From the NCBI GenBank assembly GCA_963969395.1, contig OZ017799.1:25298501-25362500 (forward strand): a stretch of 64,000 nucleotides of DNA, in the 5' to 3' direction. A program made the position numbers and the translations under genes. The stretch is from Pseudoscleropodium purum (Eukaryota; Streptophyta; Bryopsida; Hypnales; Brachytheciaceae). This document shows positions 11,991-23,390 of the stretch, one piece after another. The stretch's first letter is position 1, and every line of letters begins with the position of its first letter. A model generated the notes under the pieces. The model saw only the letters and a program-made list of their open reading frames with translations, searched no databases and was not told where the DNA came from.

Positions 11991-12334
11991 AATCTTTCAA
12001 ATTCTAGATTGAATGAGCAAAATTACAATGACCAAATTAACAAAATTTAATACAAAAATGTTGATTTTTTTATTGATTTGGACATGTTGATTTGGGTACT
12101 TTTGAACACAAAAGTGTTGATTTTTTAACAAAAATTGTTAATTTTTTTTATTAATTTAGTCACATTTTTTTTTATTAAAATTTTTTTGAATTTTTTTTCA
12201 CATACAAGTAACCAATCCCAAGCTACCACGTGTCATTGCTATGTAGACACTCCAAAATGTCTATGTGGCAGCCACCATGTGAATGGTCCCACATGCCATG
12301 TAACCAACTTATGTAGCAAATGCCACCACCAAGG

Positions 12335-12394
12335 TTTGAACTTTGAACCTTATGAATGAGGTTTAAACCTCATTGATAAGGGCCAAAGTTCAAA
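12335..12394. repeat. Palindrome, 30-bp arms with no spacer
   Basis: Arms 12335-12364 and 12365-12394 are reverse complements at about 27 of 30 positions, centred on gtttaaac. It lies inside the candidate CACTA-like element. Cruciform-forming DNA or a remnant of a smaller element; no gene is implied. Confidence 0.7.
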
Positions 12395-12482
12395 ACATTA
12401 CACCACTTGTAATTTCACATGATTACAAGAAGTACAAAAATTTATTTAATCACTTTTTTTTATTTTTTCCTACTATCATTTC

Positions 12483-12819
12483 AAGTCAACAAACTTCGGG
12501 GCAATTTTCACCTTGTAAACAGACCTTTTTTTTTAAAACTTTGAACTAACAAAAGTTGTAAAATTGAGTTATCTTTTACTTCCAGCAATCCATTTGAGAT
12601 TTTGATCTTTCAATCAAAAGTTATGGATAAAAATCAAAGAAGGTGTTTTAAAATGTAAAAAAAATGTTCATTTCCACCTCTTTCAGATTTTTGTTCATAA
12701 CTTTTAATTGAAAGATATAAATCTCAAGTGGTCTGTTGGAGATAAAAAATAGCTCAATTTTACAACTTACAAAAATGTTCATTTACGAGGTGAAAATTAC
12801 CCCCCAAGTTTGTTGACTT
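12483..12819. repeat. Long foldback element, arms of about 140-160 bp
   Basis: The left edge (aagtcaacaaacttc, then caattttcacctt) and the right edge (gaggtgaaaatta, then aagtttgttgactt) are reverse complements. Homology continues inward through segments such as ttgtaaaattgagttat / atagctcaattttacaa and ctttcaatcaaaagttatg / cataacttttaattgaaag. This is a foldback MITE, probably nested in the candidate CACTA-like element. Confidence 0.75.
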
Positions 12820-13085
12820 TAATAGATATTGAATTGTATAGTTATTTTATTCTTAAATCTAAATTGTATATTGAAGATTTTCAAAGATTTTTAAGGAATT
12901 TAAAAGAATCAACAAATTTTTGTTCATGTGGTAATTGCACTATCCAAATCAACAAAAAAAAAATGAGACTTTTTTGTTAATTTGGGCACAATCAATAAAA
13001 ACATGTGCAAATGGACGTTATCGTACCCAAATTAATAAGAAATTGTTGATGTTTTGTTAATTTGGGCACTATTTTTCTAGTAGTG

Positions 13086-13345
13086 TGATAACATTTCAAT
13101 TTTAAATAATTCTCTAAATTATATAGTTCTCAAGATTGATTGGAAGAATTGTATAAGCTCTAGGAGCCAGTTCGAGGAAGATGACGTTATAATTGTATTG
13201 ATTATATCAAAGGTGGCTAATCAAGATGAGTTCTTAATGAATGGACAAAGGCTTGATAAAAAAAATTGTCAACAAGGAATTGAGGATTGAATTCATCAAA
13301 GTGTGCAAATGCATTAAGAAAATTTGCAAGTGAAATGTAGTAGTG
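13086..13345. other. Non-coding DNA between repeats
   Basis: About 260 bp without a recognisable gene. It might be the displaced 5' part of the copia relic, but no LTR edge or primer-binding site could be fixed. Confidence 0.3.
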
Positions 13346-13780
13346 CTAATATATAAGCTCAAGAATGCGAGCTTGTAAGCATTGAGCCTACAATATAGAT
13401 ATCCCACACTATAAAAGGTATATGTATCATAAACACCTATAATATGGGTATTTGTAACATATATACCCTATAATCATAGATGATTTCTATAGTATATACA
13501 CCTATAACATAGGTATATAGTATTTTAGGCTCATGGGCTCCAGGGTTGACGAATCTCTACGTCCGCCCGAAAAAGGCGTCCGTAACCCGGACGTCCGTCC
13601 GCACGGACGCAACGTCCCTCCCGCCGTCGGAAGGCAGACGGGCAGGGCGGACGGATGGACGGCGTCCACGAATGTCAGCGGACGCTGCAGACATAGCGTT
13701 TGTGTCCGGATGTCTCGGACGTCCGACCGTCCTGTCAACCTTGATGAGCTCACATTCCTACACTCACAAAATAGCAACCC
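13346..13780 (+). mobile_element. MITE family M copy carrying a nested hAT-like MITE
   Basis: Edges resemble the copies at 18664 and 29080: the left side has (a)atgcgagcttgt...ttgagcc and agatatccc, the right side has cactcacaaaatagcaaccc. Between them lie the family's repeated cacctataa(c/t)at(a/g)ggtat motifs. The 203-bp element at 13541-13743 interrupts it near its right end. Confidence 0.6.
13541..13743 (+). mobile_element. hAT-like MITE, copy 1 (203 bp, GC-rich)
   Basis: Ends CAGGGTTGAC and GTCAACCTTG form terminal inverted repeats. Flanks atgggctc (13533-13540) and atgagctc (13744-13751) form an 8-bp target duplication with one mismatch. Eight-base duplications and CAGGG-type ends are hallmarks of the hAT superfamily. 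The inside is rich in ggacgtccg-type palindromes. A related copy in the opposite orientation lies at 50421-50604. Reading frames here are by-products of the GC content. Confidence 0.85.
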
Positions 13781-14625
13781 TCATTCAAGTGGATCAATAG
13801 GAATTCAAAAAAATTCATTGAAATGTATAGTTGATTTTTTGCTTGAGTTCTATTGTCTTCTATTGATAAGTTATAAGCATCTTCACTCAAACATTTTACT
13901 TTGAGAATTTGAAAAGAAGCACATGGCTAGTACAATAAACACTCTCATATTATGTGAGAATAATATATTTCATTATTTAATAAAAGAGTTATAATCCATA
14001 TATAGCTAAAGAATTTGAACCACCTCAAGCAATCCTAAACAAAAAGAATGTGATATTATGTTATCCCAAGACATGATCAAGTTTGACTAGACAAACTTAT
14101 ATATACTAACTACCATAAAGCTTTATAAAAGGTGAAACAATTTGGATTAGATGCAAATCCCATTTTTCTTTCAAGGAAAATTTATTGGAAAATATTTCAA
14201 GAAGTTTAATTGCATAAAATTAATTTTTAGCTTTGAATGATCACTTTAAAGATCCCCTATCCCAATTGCCTACCAAGTCCATCAAAGATCAAATTTGAAA
14301 TTTAAATGAGAAAATTAACCTTGGAACAATAGTGAGGACCCAAAGTATTTGATAAATAACTTCATTATTCATTGTAAAAACAAAGAATGTACCTATTAGT
14401 TCAATAATTTTTAACAATGGAAGCACATTTTAATTATTTTGAATAGATACAAAAAATCTCAAACATCAAGTTCTAATTCAAAAACAATGAACAATTAAGA
14501 GTTGTATTTGGTGGGGCAAATTCCGAAGTCTAATGTCATTTTTGGTCTACAAGATCAACCTCTAATCAATGATATTATTGCAAACATTAGAAGAATCCTG
14601 TGTTTTTTTGGATTTTAGGGTGTCT
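13781..14625. other. AT-rich DNA, nothing recognised
   Basis: No gene, RNA or repeat edge was recognised. Confidence 0.4.
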
Positions 14626-14779
14626 AAGTTGACAAATTTTTCTAGACATCCAATGTAATAAGCTTTGTTTTTATGTCAAGAATTATGTCTACTATAACAT
14701 GAAGATGTTATAGTGGACATAATTGTTGACATAAAAATATGGCTTATTATAATAGATGTTTAGAAAAATCCATCAACTT
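14626..14779. repeat. Long hairpin, 75-nt arms and 4-nt loop
   Basis: Arms 14626-14700 and 14705-14779 are reverse complements at about 63 of 75 positions, and some mismatches would be G:U pairs in RNA. The loop is gaag. It looks like a foldback MITE. Its near-perfect long stem would also suit a young miRNA or siRNA hairpin if transcribed, which cannot be told from sequence alone. Confidence 0.8.
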
Positions 14780-14859
14780 CCACACACGTTTCTTCTAGCG
14801 AAATAATATCTAAGTAGTTGTAAGTTCTAAATATGATAGATTGCAATTTGTCTAAGTTA

Positions 14860-15318
14860 GGGCATCTGCAATGCACTCGGGAACAGTGCATGTATCGGCA
14901 CTGTCCCTGAGAAAAGGTCATTTGTATTAAAAAAAAAAATGGACTCCAATGCAGCCGTCATGGATTTTGGCACTTTGACAATCTTGGTATATGACCCTCT
15001 TGGTTGGGGCAAATTTCCAAAATGTAAAAGGGCCCGCAAGTTGGCTCTTGGTAGAAATAATTATAATTGTCAACCCTTTTCCACATTGTTAAGCATGCCA
15101 ATTAATTCAACCTTCCCTTATTTCAATGAAAGTCTTTTTTTAATGTAAGATTATTTTCTTTCTTTTTCTAATGCCCAAAGTTCATTTGACATTTGGATTG
15201 CCGACTTTGCATTGAATCGATTTGTTTTTAAAAAAGCCCAATACTATAAAGGCCTCATAGAATATCCCTATATTTGCCAATAGAGGCATTGTTTACAGAA
15301 ACTATAGTGCAAATGCCC
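14860..15318. mobile_element. Tourist-like (PIF/Harbinger) MITE, 459 bp
   Basis: The left end GGGCATCTGCA and the right end (reverse complement GGGCATTTGCA) form terminal inverted repeats. Perfect 3-bp TTA repeats flank it at 14857-14859 and 15319-15321. A TTA/TAA duplication and GGGCATC-type ends are typical of Tourist MITEs. No coding capacity. Confidence 0.85.
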
Positions 15319-16379
15319 TTAGTGGATTTTGCTTTTGACATTTAACTTCACTAAAAATTTGTGACCCAAATTTTCAAGTTTTGGATTTGTTGAAGTTTTA
15401 TTCAATCAAATTCCATGATTCTTTACATTATTAAAGATCTTTTCATGTTTTTCTTTTGAGGGACTAACATTTTCAGTGCACAAAATCTACCTATTTAGAA
15501 TCTAATGGCAATATGACATTGATATATACACCCTAATGCATCACATAATAGGATGGGCTCCACATTATTTAAAATCTATATTCAATACAATGACTTTAAA
15601 AATGTTTTGTAACATTGTACAAAATTGCCTTTGCTAATTGAGAAATTGGTGATTTTATACCAAATTTGGATATGTTGTGGTACAAGTAATACTCTTGTAT
15701 TTGATTATTTAATCAAGCTCATTAGTGAAAAGAACTTTTAATAAAATAAATTTTTTTTGAAGATTCTTTAGTAAATAGAATGAGAATTCTTTTCAGAATT
15801 TTTTGGTAAGAATTTCACAAATTTTAAAATTTTATGGAGTGAAATATTATTGACTAGAATATGACTCCAATGTTTTATATACTTTACAATTTACTCCAAT
15901 AATCTCCAAAATTGTGAAATTTTTTTAATCTAAACACTAGAAGAAAAATTGTTGCAACCAACACAATCTAGATGATGTTGCCTAGTTTTTGTAAACAAAA
16001 AATATCAAATTCAACATAAAAAATTCTTTAAAAAATGAAAAAATATAAAGTCATTCCAAATTATAGTGTACAAAATCAAGTTTTAATTTATCTAATTTGG
16101 AAATTAATTTTCTTTCATATTACAACTAATTTTTTTTAATTCCATAGTAATGTGTTACATGTTGTATACTAAAAATTTCATGTATTGACTTTTGGAATTT
16201 GCGCATTAACACTAGTGGCATGGTTGTTTGAATGAAAAAGTTCCAAATCCATACTTAGTTTTGTTTGTGACTGTAATTGCATATTAGGTTGTTGAAAATT
16301 TTATTACTAATTTACAAAAATATTTGAATTATATAGTATAAATCACCTTGTATTCAATGAACAAACCAAGTTAAATGTT
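15319..16379. other. AT-rich DNA with a diverged dispersed repeat
   Basis: The part at about 15700-15870 (ttttggtaagaatttcac and neighbours) has a related copy at about 27765-27930, so it belongs to an unclassified repeat. No gene was seen. Confidence 0.45.
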
Positions 16380-16383
16380 TTAA

Positions 16384-17302
16384 CCCCTAAAGGATCAAAT
16401 GGCATTTTCTAGCAACATAGTGATTTGGGGCAACTCACTACAAATGGATTTTTATTTTTTTTCTTTAAAATTTTTCCACAATCTGTGCCTAAGAAGTAGC
16501 TTTAAGGCCCAAAAATTTTCATAAATTTTGACTACATGGTTGAAAAGTTATTCTATGATGTGTAATTTCCAATGAATAGTGGGTAGCTTCAGCAATTTAG
16601 AAATTTTCTTTAAAAATTACTTTTATCAAAAATGTAAAATTGAATCTCTCTCTCTCTCTCTCTCTCTTTGTGCACACACTTACACACACACACACACATA
16701 TACACATAAATCTTTAAATCATTCCATTTTGATTAATGAGATAAAAATTATGAAGAGTTTTAGTTTGCATGTAGTTATGGAATCTCTACTTTGAGATAAA
16801 CTTTGAAGTCCTTTATTTAACTCAATTACATAGAGAGAGAGAGATTTCTAAAACAATACAACCATTGGAATTTGACATTTTTCAATTCTATAACTAAATT
16901 CTTAACAATTTAGTATTCTCTACTTCTTCCTACCCCTTACTATTTCTTACCTACATGTCATACAATTCCAAATGATCTAAATTTTTTAAAGTATGTATCC
17001 AACTTACCTTTGAAGAATGAATCCTAAGAAATACTACCATTTGGACATTTTTTCATACGATTGTGATCTTGTGAAGTGCAAATATCTAGTTTTTTGTAAG
17101 GCAATTTTTTTTGTCAATTCAAACGCTAATAACTTACAACTTGAATGGTAGAAATTTTTTCCACATCTTTTCAAATCAACTTACTATTCAATCTTAAAAT
17201 TACATGTATCCAAAATTTCATTTTTCCTATAATTTGGTATTTGTACTAGTAATGGTAGTTTTGGAACATTTTTATGAAAACATAGTCAAAAATCTTTAGG
17301 GG
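16384..17302 (+). mobile_element. TTAA-flanked piggyBac-like non-autonomous element, copy A (919 bp)
   Basis: Begins CCCCTAAAGGAT after TTAA (16380-16383) and ends ATCTTTAGGGG; the right flank is a decayed TCTAAA. The whole inside is related to copies at 50856-51773 (reverse), 60394-61312 and, more distantly, 46617-47525. A CT/CA microsatellite at about 16644-16708 has grown inside this copy. No transposase reading frame. Confidence 0.75.
16644..16708 (+). repeat. CT/CA compound microsatellite
   Basis: A (CT)n run followed by a (CA)n run, interrupted by a few other bases, inside TTAA element copy A. Confidence 0.9.
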
Positions 17303-18663
17303 TCTAAATAAATTATTATTCAATTCTAAAACTTTAATGCACATTTACCTATTTTGATTGCTAAAACATGAAGCTCAATCAAAGATCTAAATACATTTCA
17401 ATGATATGTGATGCAATTTTAATACACATGATCATTGAAGGTATTTTTTATTAAAAAATATACTATGTACTTCATAATGTATTATAGTCTTAGTCTATAG
17501 AATTTTCAATTGCAATAAAGCATTTAATTTTGGAATCTCTCCATATTCATGAGCAAAATGAAAACTAGACTCCATACATCCCTTTTGTTTGCTACTTCAA
17601 TTAATGATTTAAGCTTAAAACTCAAATTGGAGTCAATGAGTCTACTTTAGCATTCAAGTACTATGGGTACACCTAAAATCTCTAATACCTTAGTCTAAAC
17701 AATCAAAATGAATGAGGTTGCAAGGAATTGCACAAGATTCTCATAAATTGGTGTTATACAAACTCTTGAAAGGGACATTAAATGGAATAGTCTATATTTC
17801 CAAAATTGTAAAGATGTATATAAAATGTAATTCAGAATAATAATTTAATTTCATGATGACTTTCAATCAATAGTTGCAGAATATGATCTATAGATTACAT
17901 CCATAAGGTTAAATTAGTTAGTATTCAAACCAATATTTTTCAATCAATTTAAAGTCAACAATTGAAAATTCTTCTATAATCGATTGTAAATTGAATATTT
18001 GTGACTTTTAAATATTTTTTTCTTTTAAATTCAAAATGTTAATTTCTAATCATAGTAATTTTAGAAGATTTTCATTTTTCATTTTTTTATTCAAGTCAAT
18101 TTTGAAAGGTTGTTTTTTAATAGAAATAGTTACTTTGTGAGGCTAAATTTACCAATATCTTTTGAATCATAGAATAGTTGTAAAGCAAAGTCTTTAGAAT
18201 CTATAATGTACAAATATTAAGGAACTAGCACAAGAATCTACCAAAAGTCAATGGATGAAAAAAAATTATGTACTTGGGATGTCTTTGCATTCATTTGTTG
18301 TTCAAAATTTGAATGTTTGGTTATTGGTTCTTAATCCTTAAATAGTAATCAATAAATTTTTTGAGTTGTAATTGTACAAATTCAAACTAGACATGTTAGA
18401 GATCACATACAAACCCTAAACACAACAATATCATTTATGGATTAAAATATTAAGATGTTTGATTGCGAGGGTGCTAAAACTAGGAAAGTGATTTGAAGTC
18501 TTTCAATCCTCTTTTCAAATGTTAAATCTAAAAAATTAGTTACCAAAAAATATGAGGTTAAAGAATATAATATGCATAACTCCAATTAATTTATGGCTTT
18601 CCAAAATCTACTCTACAATTTTTTTAAATGCAATTCTAATGTGATTTTTTCTCCAATGATGTT
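17303..18663. other. AT-rich DNA, no gene seen
   Basis: No protein, RNA or repeat boundary was recognised. Confidence 0.4.
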
Positions 18664-18877
18664 AGTGTATGAGTATGTGAGCCTTAAGCATATGTATAAG
18701 TAGATATCCTACAATAATTCAAGGTACTTATAGTTGAAATATCTATAATACAAGTATCTATAATATAATTATGCTATAATTATGAAAGGTTTCTATAGTA
18801 TAGAGTTCTATAACATAAGTGTATATTGTATAATCTTTTAGATTTACGAGCTCGCACTCCTAGGCTCACATAATAGC
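18664..18877 (+). mobile_element. MITE family M copy
   Basis: The left edge (tatgtgagccttaagcatatg) mirrors the right edge (ctaggctcacataatagcaa). The inside is built of short (c/t)tataat(a/c)(c/t)aagta motifs shared with copies at 4.3, 13.4 and 29.1 kb. No coding capacity; superfamily unknown. Confidence 0.65.
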
Positions 18878-20669
18878 AACCCTCATTTTTCTTCCCAAAT
18901 AGAAAAATCATAATTATTCATTTTCATGATCAAAGTTGCGATGCTAAATTTAGACTTTAATTTTTTTTTCAAAATACAAACTATTAAAAATAATAAATTG
19001 CTTTGGTATTATTTTAATTAAATCAAAGTATTGTTGACACCCAAAATTTGGTGTCTTGGGCATATAAGAATCAAGGGAATAAAGAAGTTTTTGAGACCAC
19101 ATGATTCAAAATGATCGTACATAAATCTTTCGACATTTATCAAGCCCCTAACTATGACATTTGCATTTTACTTTTTTGTGACATAATAAATACTAGTATG
19201 CCTTGTGCCATTGTCAAAGTCAAAATATAAGTAAAAATAGTATTTTAATTCACAAAAACTTTGAAATTCAATAACAATTACATTGTAGGTCAAAACACTA
19301 CAAACAAAGCCAATGCACCCCTCTTCACAAAGAGCTTTCCAATGGTATGAAGAGCACGACTTAAAGACATAGTCAAAAACCTCCATGAAACCAAACTAAC
19401 TAATCAAACCAACAAGCTTAACTTGATCCTTGAAGGCCCTTAGAGGGTCCTCCACATAACTTGTATTTAGCCTTATAATTCACCAATTAAGGTTTAATAA
19501 TTATATGAATTGTAATACATGATTATTTGTGTACTATCATGTTTATTGATTTACTTTGTACCAAAAAATATTTGGTCAATATTTTTTTTGAATCAAATAC
19601 CACCAAATTTGTAATATAGTACAAAGTATATGGCTACAAAGGGCTTTCAAGCCCTTCAAAGGTTCATGTATAGATTATTATGGTGAAAGTATTAACCTTG
19701 TAAGACTGCTGCGGATACTAAGTGTTCGATGGATGATAGATAATTCTTTTGTATAAGACAAAAGTGCAACTATTCATCCTCAGAGGTTTGGTTGTGAAAA
19801 GAGAAAATCTTCTACATTAATTTGAATTCCAATGAATACTTTTCTATTTTTTTAAGTGATTGATTCCTATGGTATTAGAAAATGATGATTATAGTAGAGA
19901 TTGGCCCGTCCATACAAGTTTAGGGAGTTTTGTATTTAGTATGTCTATTCCTTGGGTTTTGCTTAATGAAAAAAGAATGTGATATTAAAGAGATATGGGT
20001 AGCACTCATAATACCATATATTCAAAAGCCTCGATTCTAATACCGGTTTTCCTTTCCCAAAATTATCAAAGGACGGTAACTGATAGCCAATTTGTACTAA
20101 GTTAACTTGTCACTAAATTTAGAGCAACTCATCACAATTAAATTAAAGTGGGCACCTCTAAATTGCCACTTTTGGCTACGAGACCTATTTATTAATATTT
20201 AAATTTTCATATTTTCTTGTTGACAAGTGAAAGGAGGTTCCAACGCACCAAAAAATACAACATTTGGATATTGTATTGAAAAGTTATGAAGGGTCAAAGT
20301 TTTTCTTCGTAGATGTTTTTAAAACATTTCTTCCAAATAGGTACATATTGATTTTGAAGATGTACTCAGAGTCGTCATAATGGCAGCTTTGGGTAAGTGG
20401 CGCGTTTGGGGGTGCCCCACTTTAAGTTACTGATCAAAGATGGGCATTAATCAGCATACATTATGTGATGTTACAGAATTTGATATTAAAGGAGGCTCGA
20501 GTGTACCGTCCTGTGAGTCATAGCAAGCACAGACCATTCAAAAAGCTCTCTGAATATCAAAACCAGAGAATCCTCTGATGAACGGCACTTGGCAGCCAAC
20601 ATGGACCGACGCGTCGCTAATCATAATTACAGTACTCACTGAACGCAGATTAGCACTAATGCAAGAGCT
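18878..20669. other. Non-coding DNA with a possible copia-type LTR edge
   Basis: A tgttgacaccc start near 19033 resembles plant LTR beginnings, and tggtattaga near 19870 resembles the tRNA-Met primer-binding site (usually TGGTATCAGA). They might bound one LTR, but no second LTR or gag was found. From about 20400 the DNA is the 5' flank of the peroxiredoxin gene. Confidence 0.25.
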
Positions 20670-20670
20670 T

Positions 20671-20676
20671 TATAAA
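20671..20676 (+). promoter_or_regulatory. Likely TATA box of the peroxiredoxin gene
   Basis: TATAAA lies about 179 bp upstream of the peroxiredoxin start codon, in a flank only partly conserved in the pseudogene copy. The transcription start would be near 20700. Confidence 0.45.
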
Positions 20677-20849
20677 CATAACCTACCTTCCAGACCGTCT
20701 CGCACAGTATCACTCTTTCCTCGTTATCTGCTCCGCGGGACTATTGTCGTGCTCTCTGTTCCTCGTGAGAAATTTCGTGTTGTTGTGCAGTTGCCGTTTT
20801 TGGGTTCCCTTGTATTGTGCTTGCGAAGAAGGTACGTGCTGCTGCAGCG

Positions 20850-22162
20850 ATGGCCCCTATTGCAGTTGGCGACAAGATCCCCGATGCGACGTTGATGTAC
20901 TTGGACGATGACAACCAAGGCCAGAAATTCAACCTGTACGAGAAGCTCAAGGGGAAGAAGGCTGTGCTCATTGCTGTTCCTGGCGCTTTCACTCCCACTT
21001 GCAGGTGTCGATGGTTTCCTTCTCTTGTCTTTTGGGAGCTACTTAGGGCACTGTTGCTTTACGGTATTAGAGTAGTTCGTTTCTCAGCGTTCTTCCTTCT
21101 TGTGGTGGTGTTATGGCGAGTTGTTTCTGATGGATTTCCTCCTCTGGGCATGTTGGAGGGTTCGTATGTTTGCTCATGTTGAGCCTTGTTGTGTCGACTT
21201 TGGTTGCTGAATTTTTGAGTTGAGCTCGAGTTTTTCTGTAGGTGTATGTGTTGTGGTTCCTGAACAGGGGAGTGGGTGATGAGTTCCCATTTGTTGTCTC
21301 TTTTCCAATGGGGAGACTGGAATGTCTTGGAAGGCTGTGTGAACAGTGAAAGCGACACATTAGAATCAATTGTGGCGAGTTTAGGCGTAAGAATTTCTGA
21401 TGTTAGTGATTATAATATGCGGTTTAGGGGAAGTGATGTACTGAGATTGAATTCAATATTAAACATCTCAAGACGTACGATAAATCTGTACCGAGGAGAG
21501 ATATTTGACCTTAGCCAGTTGTACTCAAATTGTCTGAGTTGTCTGTCTGTGCTTTCTCTATGTGATGAGAGTATGTTGTAACATATGGCAAGTGTATTGA
21601 CATTAATATGCATGTGGCAGCCAGAAGCATATCCCTAGCTTCATTGAACTTTCCAAGGAGATCAAGAGCAAGGGTGTGTCCGATATCCTCGTCATTTCAG
21701 GTTAGTTCATCGGTCACTTACGAGAGATACGCAAACATGTGGTTGTTACTTACTGACTTTATTATCCTGATTTGCACCTGATACTTTGCGTCAGTGTATC
21801 TAGATACCGAAGCTTGTTTTGTGCTTCATGAAGATGAACGTTGAATAGCTGCAAGTTTTGAAGGGTTTATCAAATGTGAACCGTGGGGTTCTGTTGGATT
21901 TTGTGCAGTGAACGATCAATTTGTGATGAAGGCATGGGAGCGTTCTTACGATGGTGCCGAGCCTCTCACGTTCTTGGCTGATGGTTCCGCAGAGTTCACC
22001 AAAGCCTTGGACTTGGAACTCGACATGACTGAGAAGGGCATGGGCAAGCGTTCTCGTCGATACTCACTGTTGGTCAATGACTTGGTGGTCGAGGTTGCCA
22101 ATATTGAAGAAGGTGGGCAGTTTTCCATTAGTGGAGCAGACCGCATCCTGCAGGCTCTGTAA
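20850..22162 (+). CDS. Type II peroxiredoxin (thiol peroxidase), three exons, 162 aa
   Basis: Reduces hydrogen peroxide and alkyl hydroperoxides with a reactive cysteine; plant relatives such as PRXIIB are cytosolic and take electrons from glutaredoxin or thioredoxin. Exons 20850-21004, 21621-21700 and 21909-22162 join in phase with GT-AG introns to 162 codons, the length of Arabidopsis PRXIIB. The start MAPIAVGD and the end ILQAL match the family, as does PGAFTPTC with the peroxidatic Cys51. No targeting peptide is present: upstream codons in frame lack an ATG, so a cytosolic protein is expected. Odd point: the position of the resolving Cys76 (family EIICFSV) reads DILVISV, so Val replaces Cys. 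A decayed duplicate lies at 6344-7600. The family call is certain; the exact paralogue is not. Confidence 0.95.
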
Positions 22163-23390
22163 ATTCTTGTCAGAGTTGCATTTTTGAGAAATCTTACTTT
22201 CGTGGGACCTGGATATCCTGTTCTGAATGCAAGGATGTCAACTAGGTACTTGCAGCGTTCTACTGCCGAATGATATAGCACTTGTTATGTGTTTGCGCTC
22301 TTATCGAGTCCAATCGAACTTCTGAAGTAAAGACCGTTAATATTATGACTGATATGCAAATGTCACATCTTGGTCACATGAATGAGTTTGAATTGTGCAA
22401 TATCTGATTATGTTAACTTTTAGCTCGGCGGTTATACATCCGCTCCGCCGCACCGTACTTTTTTGTAAATCGATAATGAATCAGTTCTGGTGACATTCGT
22501 TAACTTGGCAACTCTGAAGGTGTTTCGTAGGAGTTTTAGTTTTACGAGTTACAGAACTTTTAGTGCTTAAGGTGAGGATCTAAAACTGCTTGGGCCCTGG
22601 AAACGTCTTCTATGAGGAGGTACAATTTGCTTTCTCAATGCACCTTCTACCTACAAATACTGTTCATTTCAGTGGGTGGGATATTTTCAGTAATTACTGT
22701 GTTCTAACTTCAAAAATTTTCGATTTCCACAAGGTTTCAAAAGATATGTAACAATTTGGGTAGTTGCATGATTTTCTCTTTCATGTTAAACTCACTCGCA
22801 GCACTTAGACACATTCAGCTGCTCTAGAGTAGAAAATTGCATAGTTCGAAAGAGCGGGTGTGAAGCTATTCCAAACGATATGCTGCTTTTGGTACTTATT
22901 GCAGTGTATTTGAAGTGTATTTGAAGATGGTCGGAAAAGAGAATACTATTTGAAAAGCTATGTTTTCAAATCATATTGGGCTACCTTCCTAGATTAAAGA
23001 GGACGCTTCGTCCTTGCGAAAAGAGGTAAATAACCATACACAAACACAGATCTACACTTGAAATGGTGGAAGTTTCAATCTGGTTACTTTTAGGAAAAGT
23101 GGCCTCGAAACAGTCACATAGGAGGAAGAAAACGGGGAACTATTAGTTTGCACACAAATTGGATAAGAATTTAAATGCTCATTAAAGAAGTATTGAAACA
23201 GAAACTATGAAAAGAAAAAATCGAATGTGAGTTCAAGAAAAAATCTTGAGTAGAGACTGTTTGTGATGTTGGCAAATACCAAGATAAGGCTACCTAAATA
23301 AGCACACCTCAACGAGATATCGCACTTTTATGGAAATTTGTAATTTCCATTGATGCAAAGTCCCACCTTATAGAGATAGCGCACTTGAAG
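22163..23390. other. 3' flank of the peroxiredoxin gene and unremarkable DNA
   Basis: The 3' UTR is expected in the first few hundred bases. No other gene, RNA or repeat was recognised. Confidence 0.5.

Larger units (their letters stand above)
11997..13085. mobile_element. Candidate CACTA-like (EnSpm) element, right end clear, left end weak
   Basis: The right edge read inward begins CACTACTAGAAAAATAGTG, a typical CACTA terminus, followed by repeated sub-terminal motifs (attTGGGcac and its complement, about 12970-13070). The same sub-terminal motifs recur in mirror orientation near 12020-12110 (accaaattaacaaaa, gatttgggtac). The left terminus is diverged and no 3-bp target duplication was confirmed. 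If real, it sits just upstream of the copia gag piece. Confidence 0.4.

Noticed and set aside
13502..13904. Open frames on both strands in GC-rich DNA
   Set aside because: They lie in the hAT-like MITE with TIRs and an 8-bp duplication; the openness follows from its GC content.
16644..16708. Possible regulatory GAGA-type element
   Set aside because: It is a plain microsatellite grown inside a transposon copy, far from any gene.
20578..20895. 105-codon plus-strand frame
   Set aside because: It overlaps the promoter, the 5' UTR and exon 1 of the peroxiredoxin in another frame and has no family similarity.
21059..21369. Minus-strand frames of about 100 codons
   Set aside because: They lie in intron 1 of the peroxiredoxin and have no recognisable similarity.
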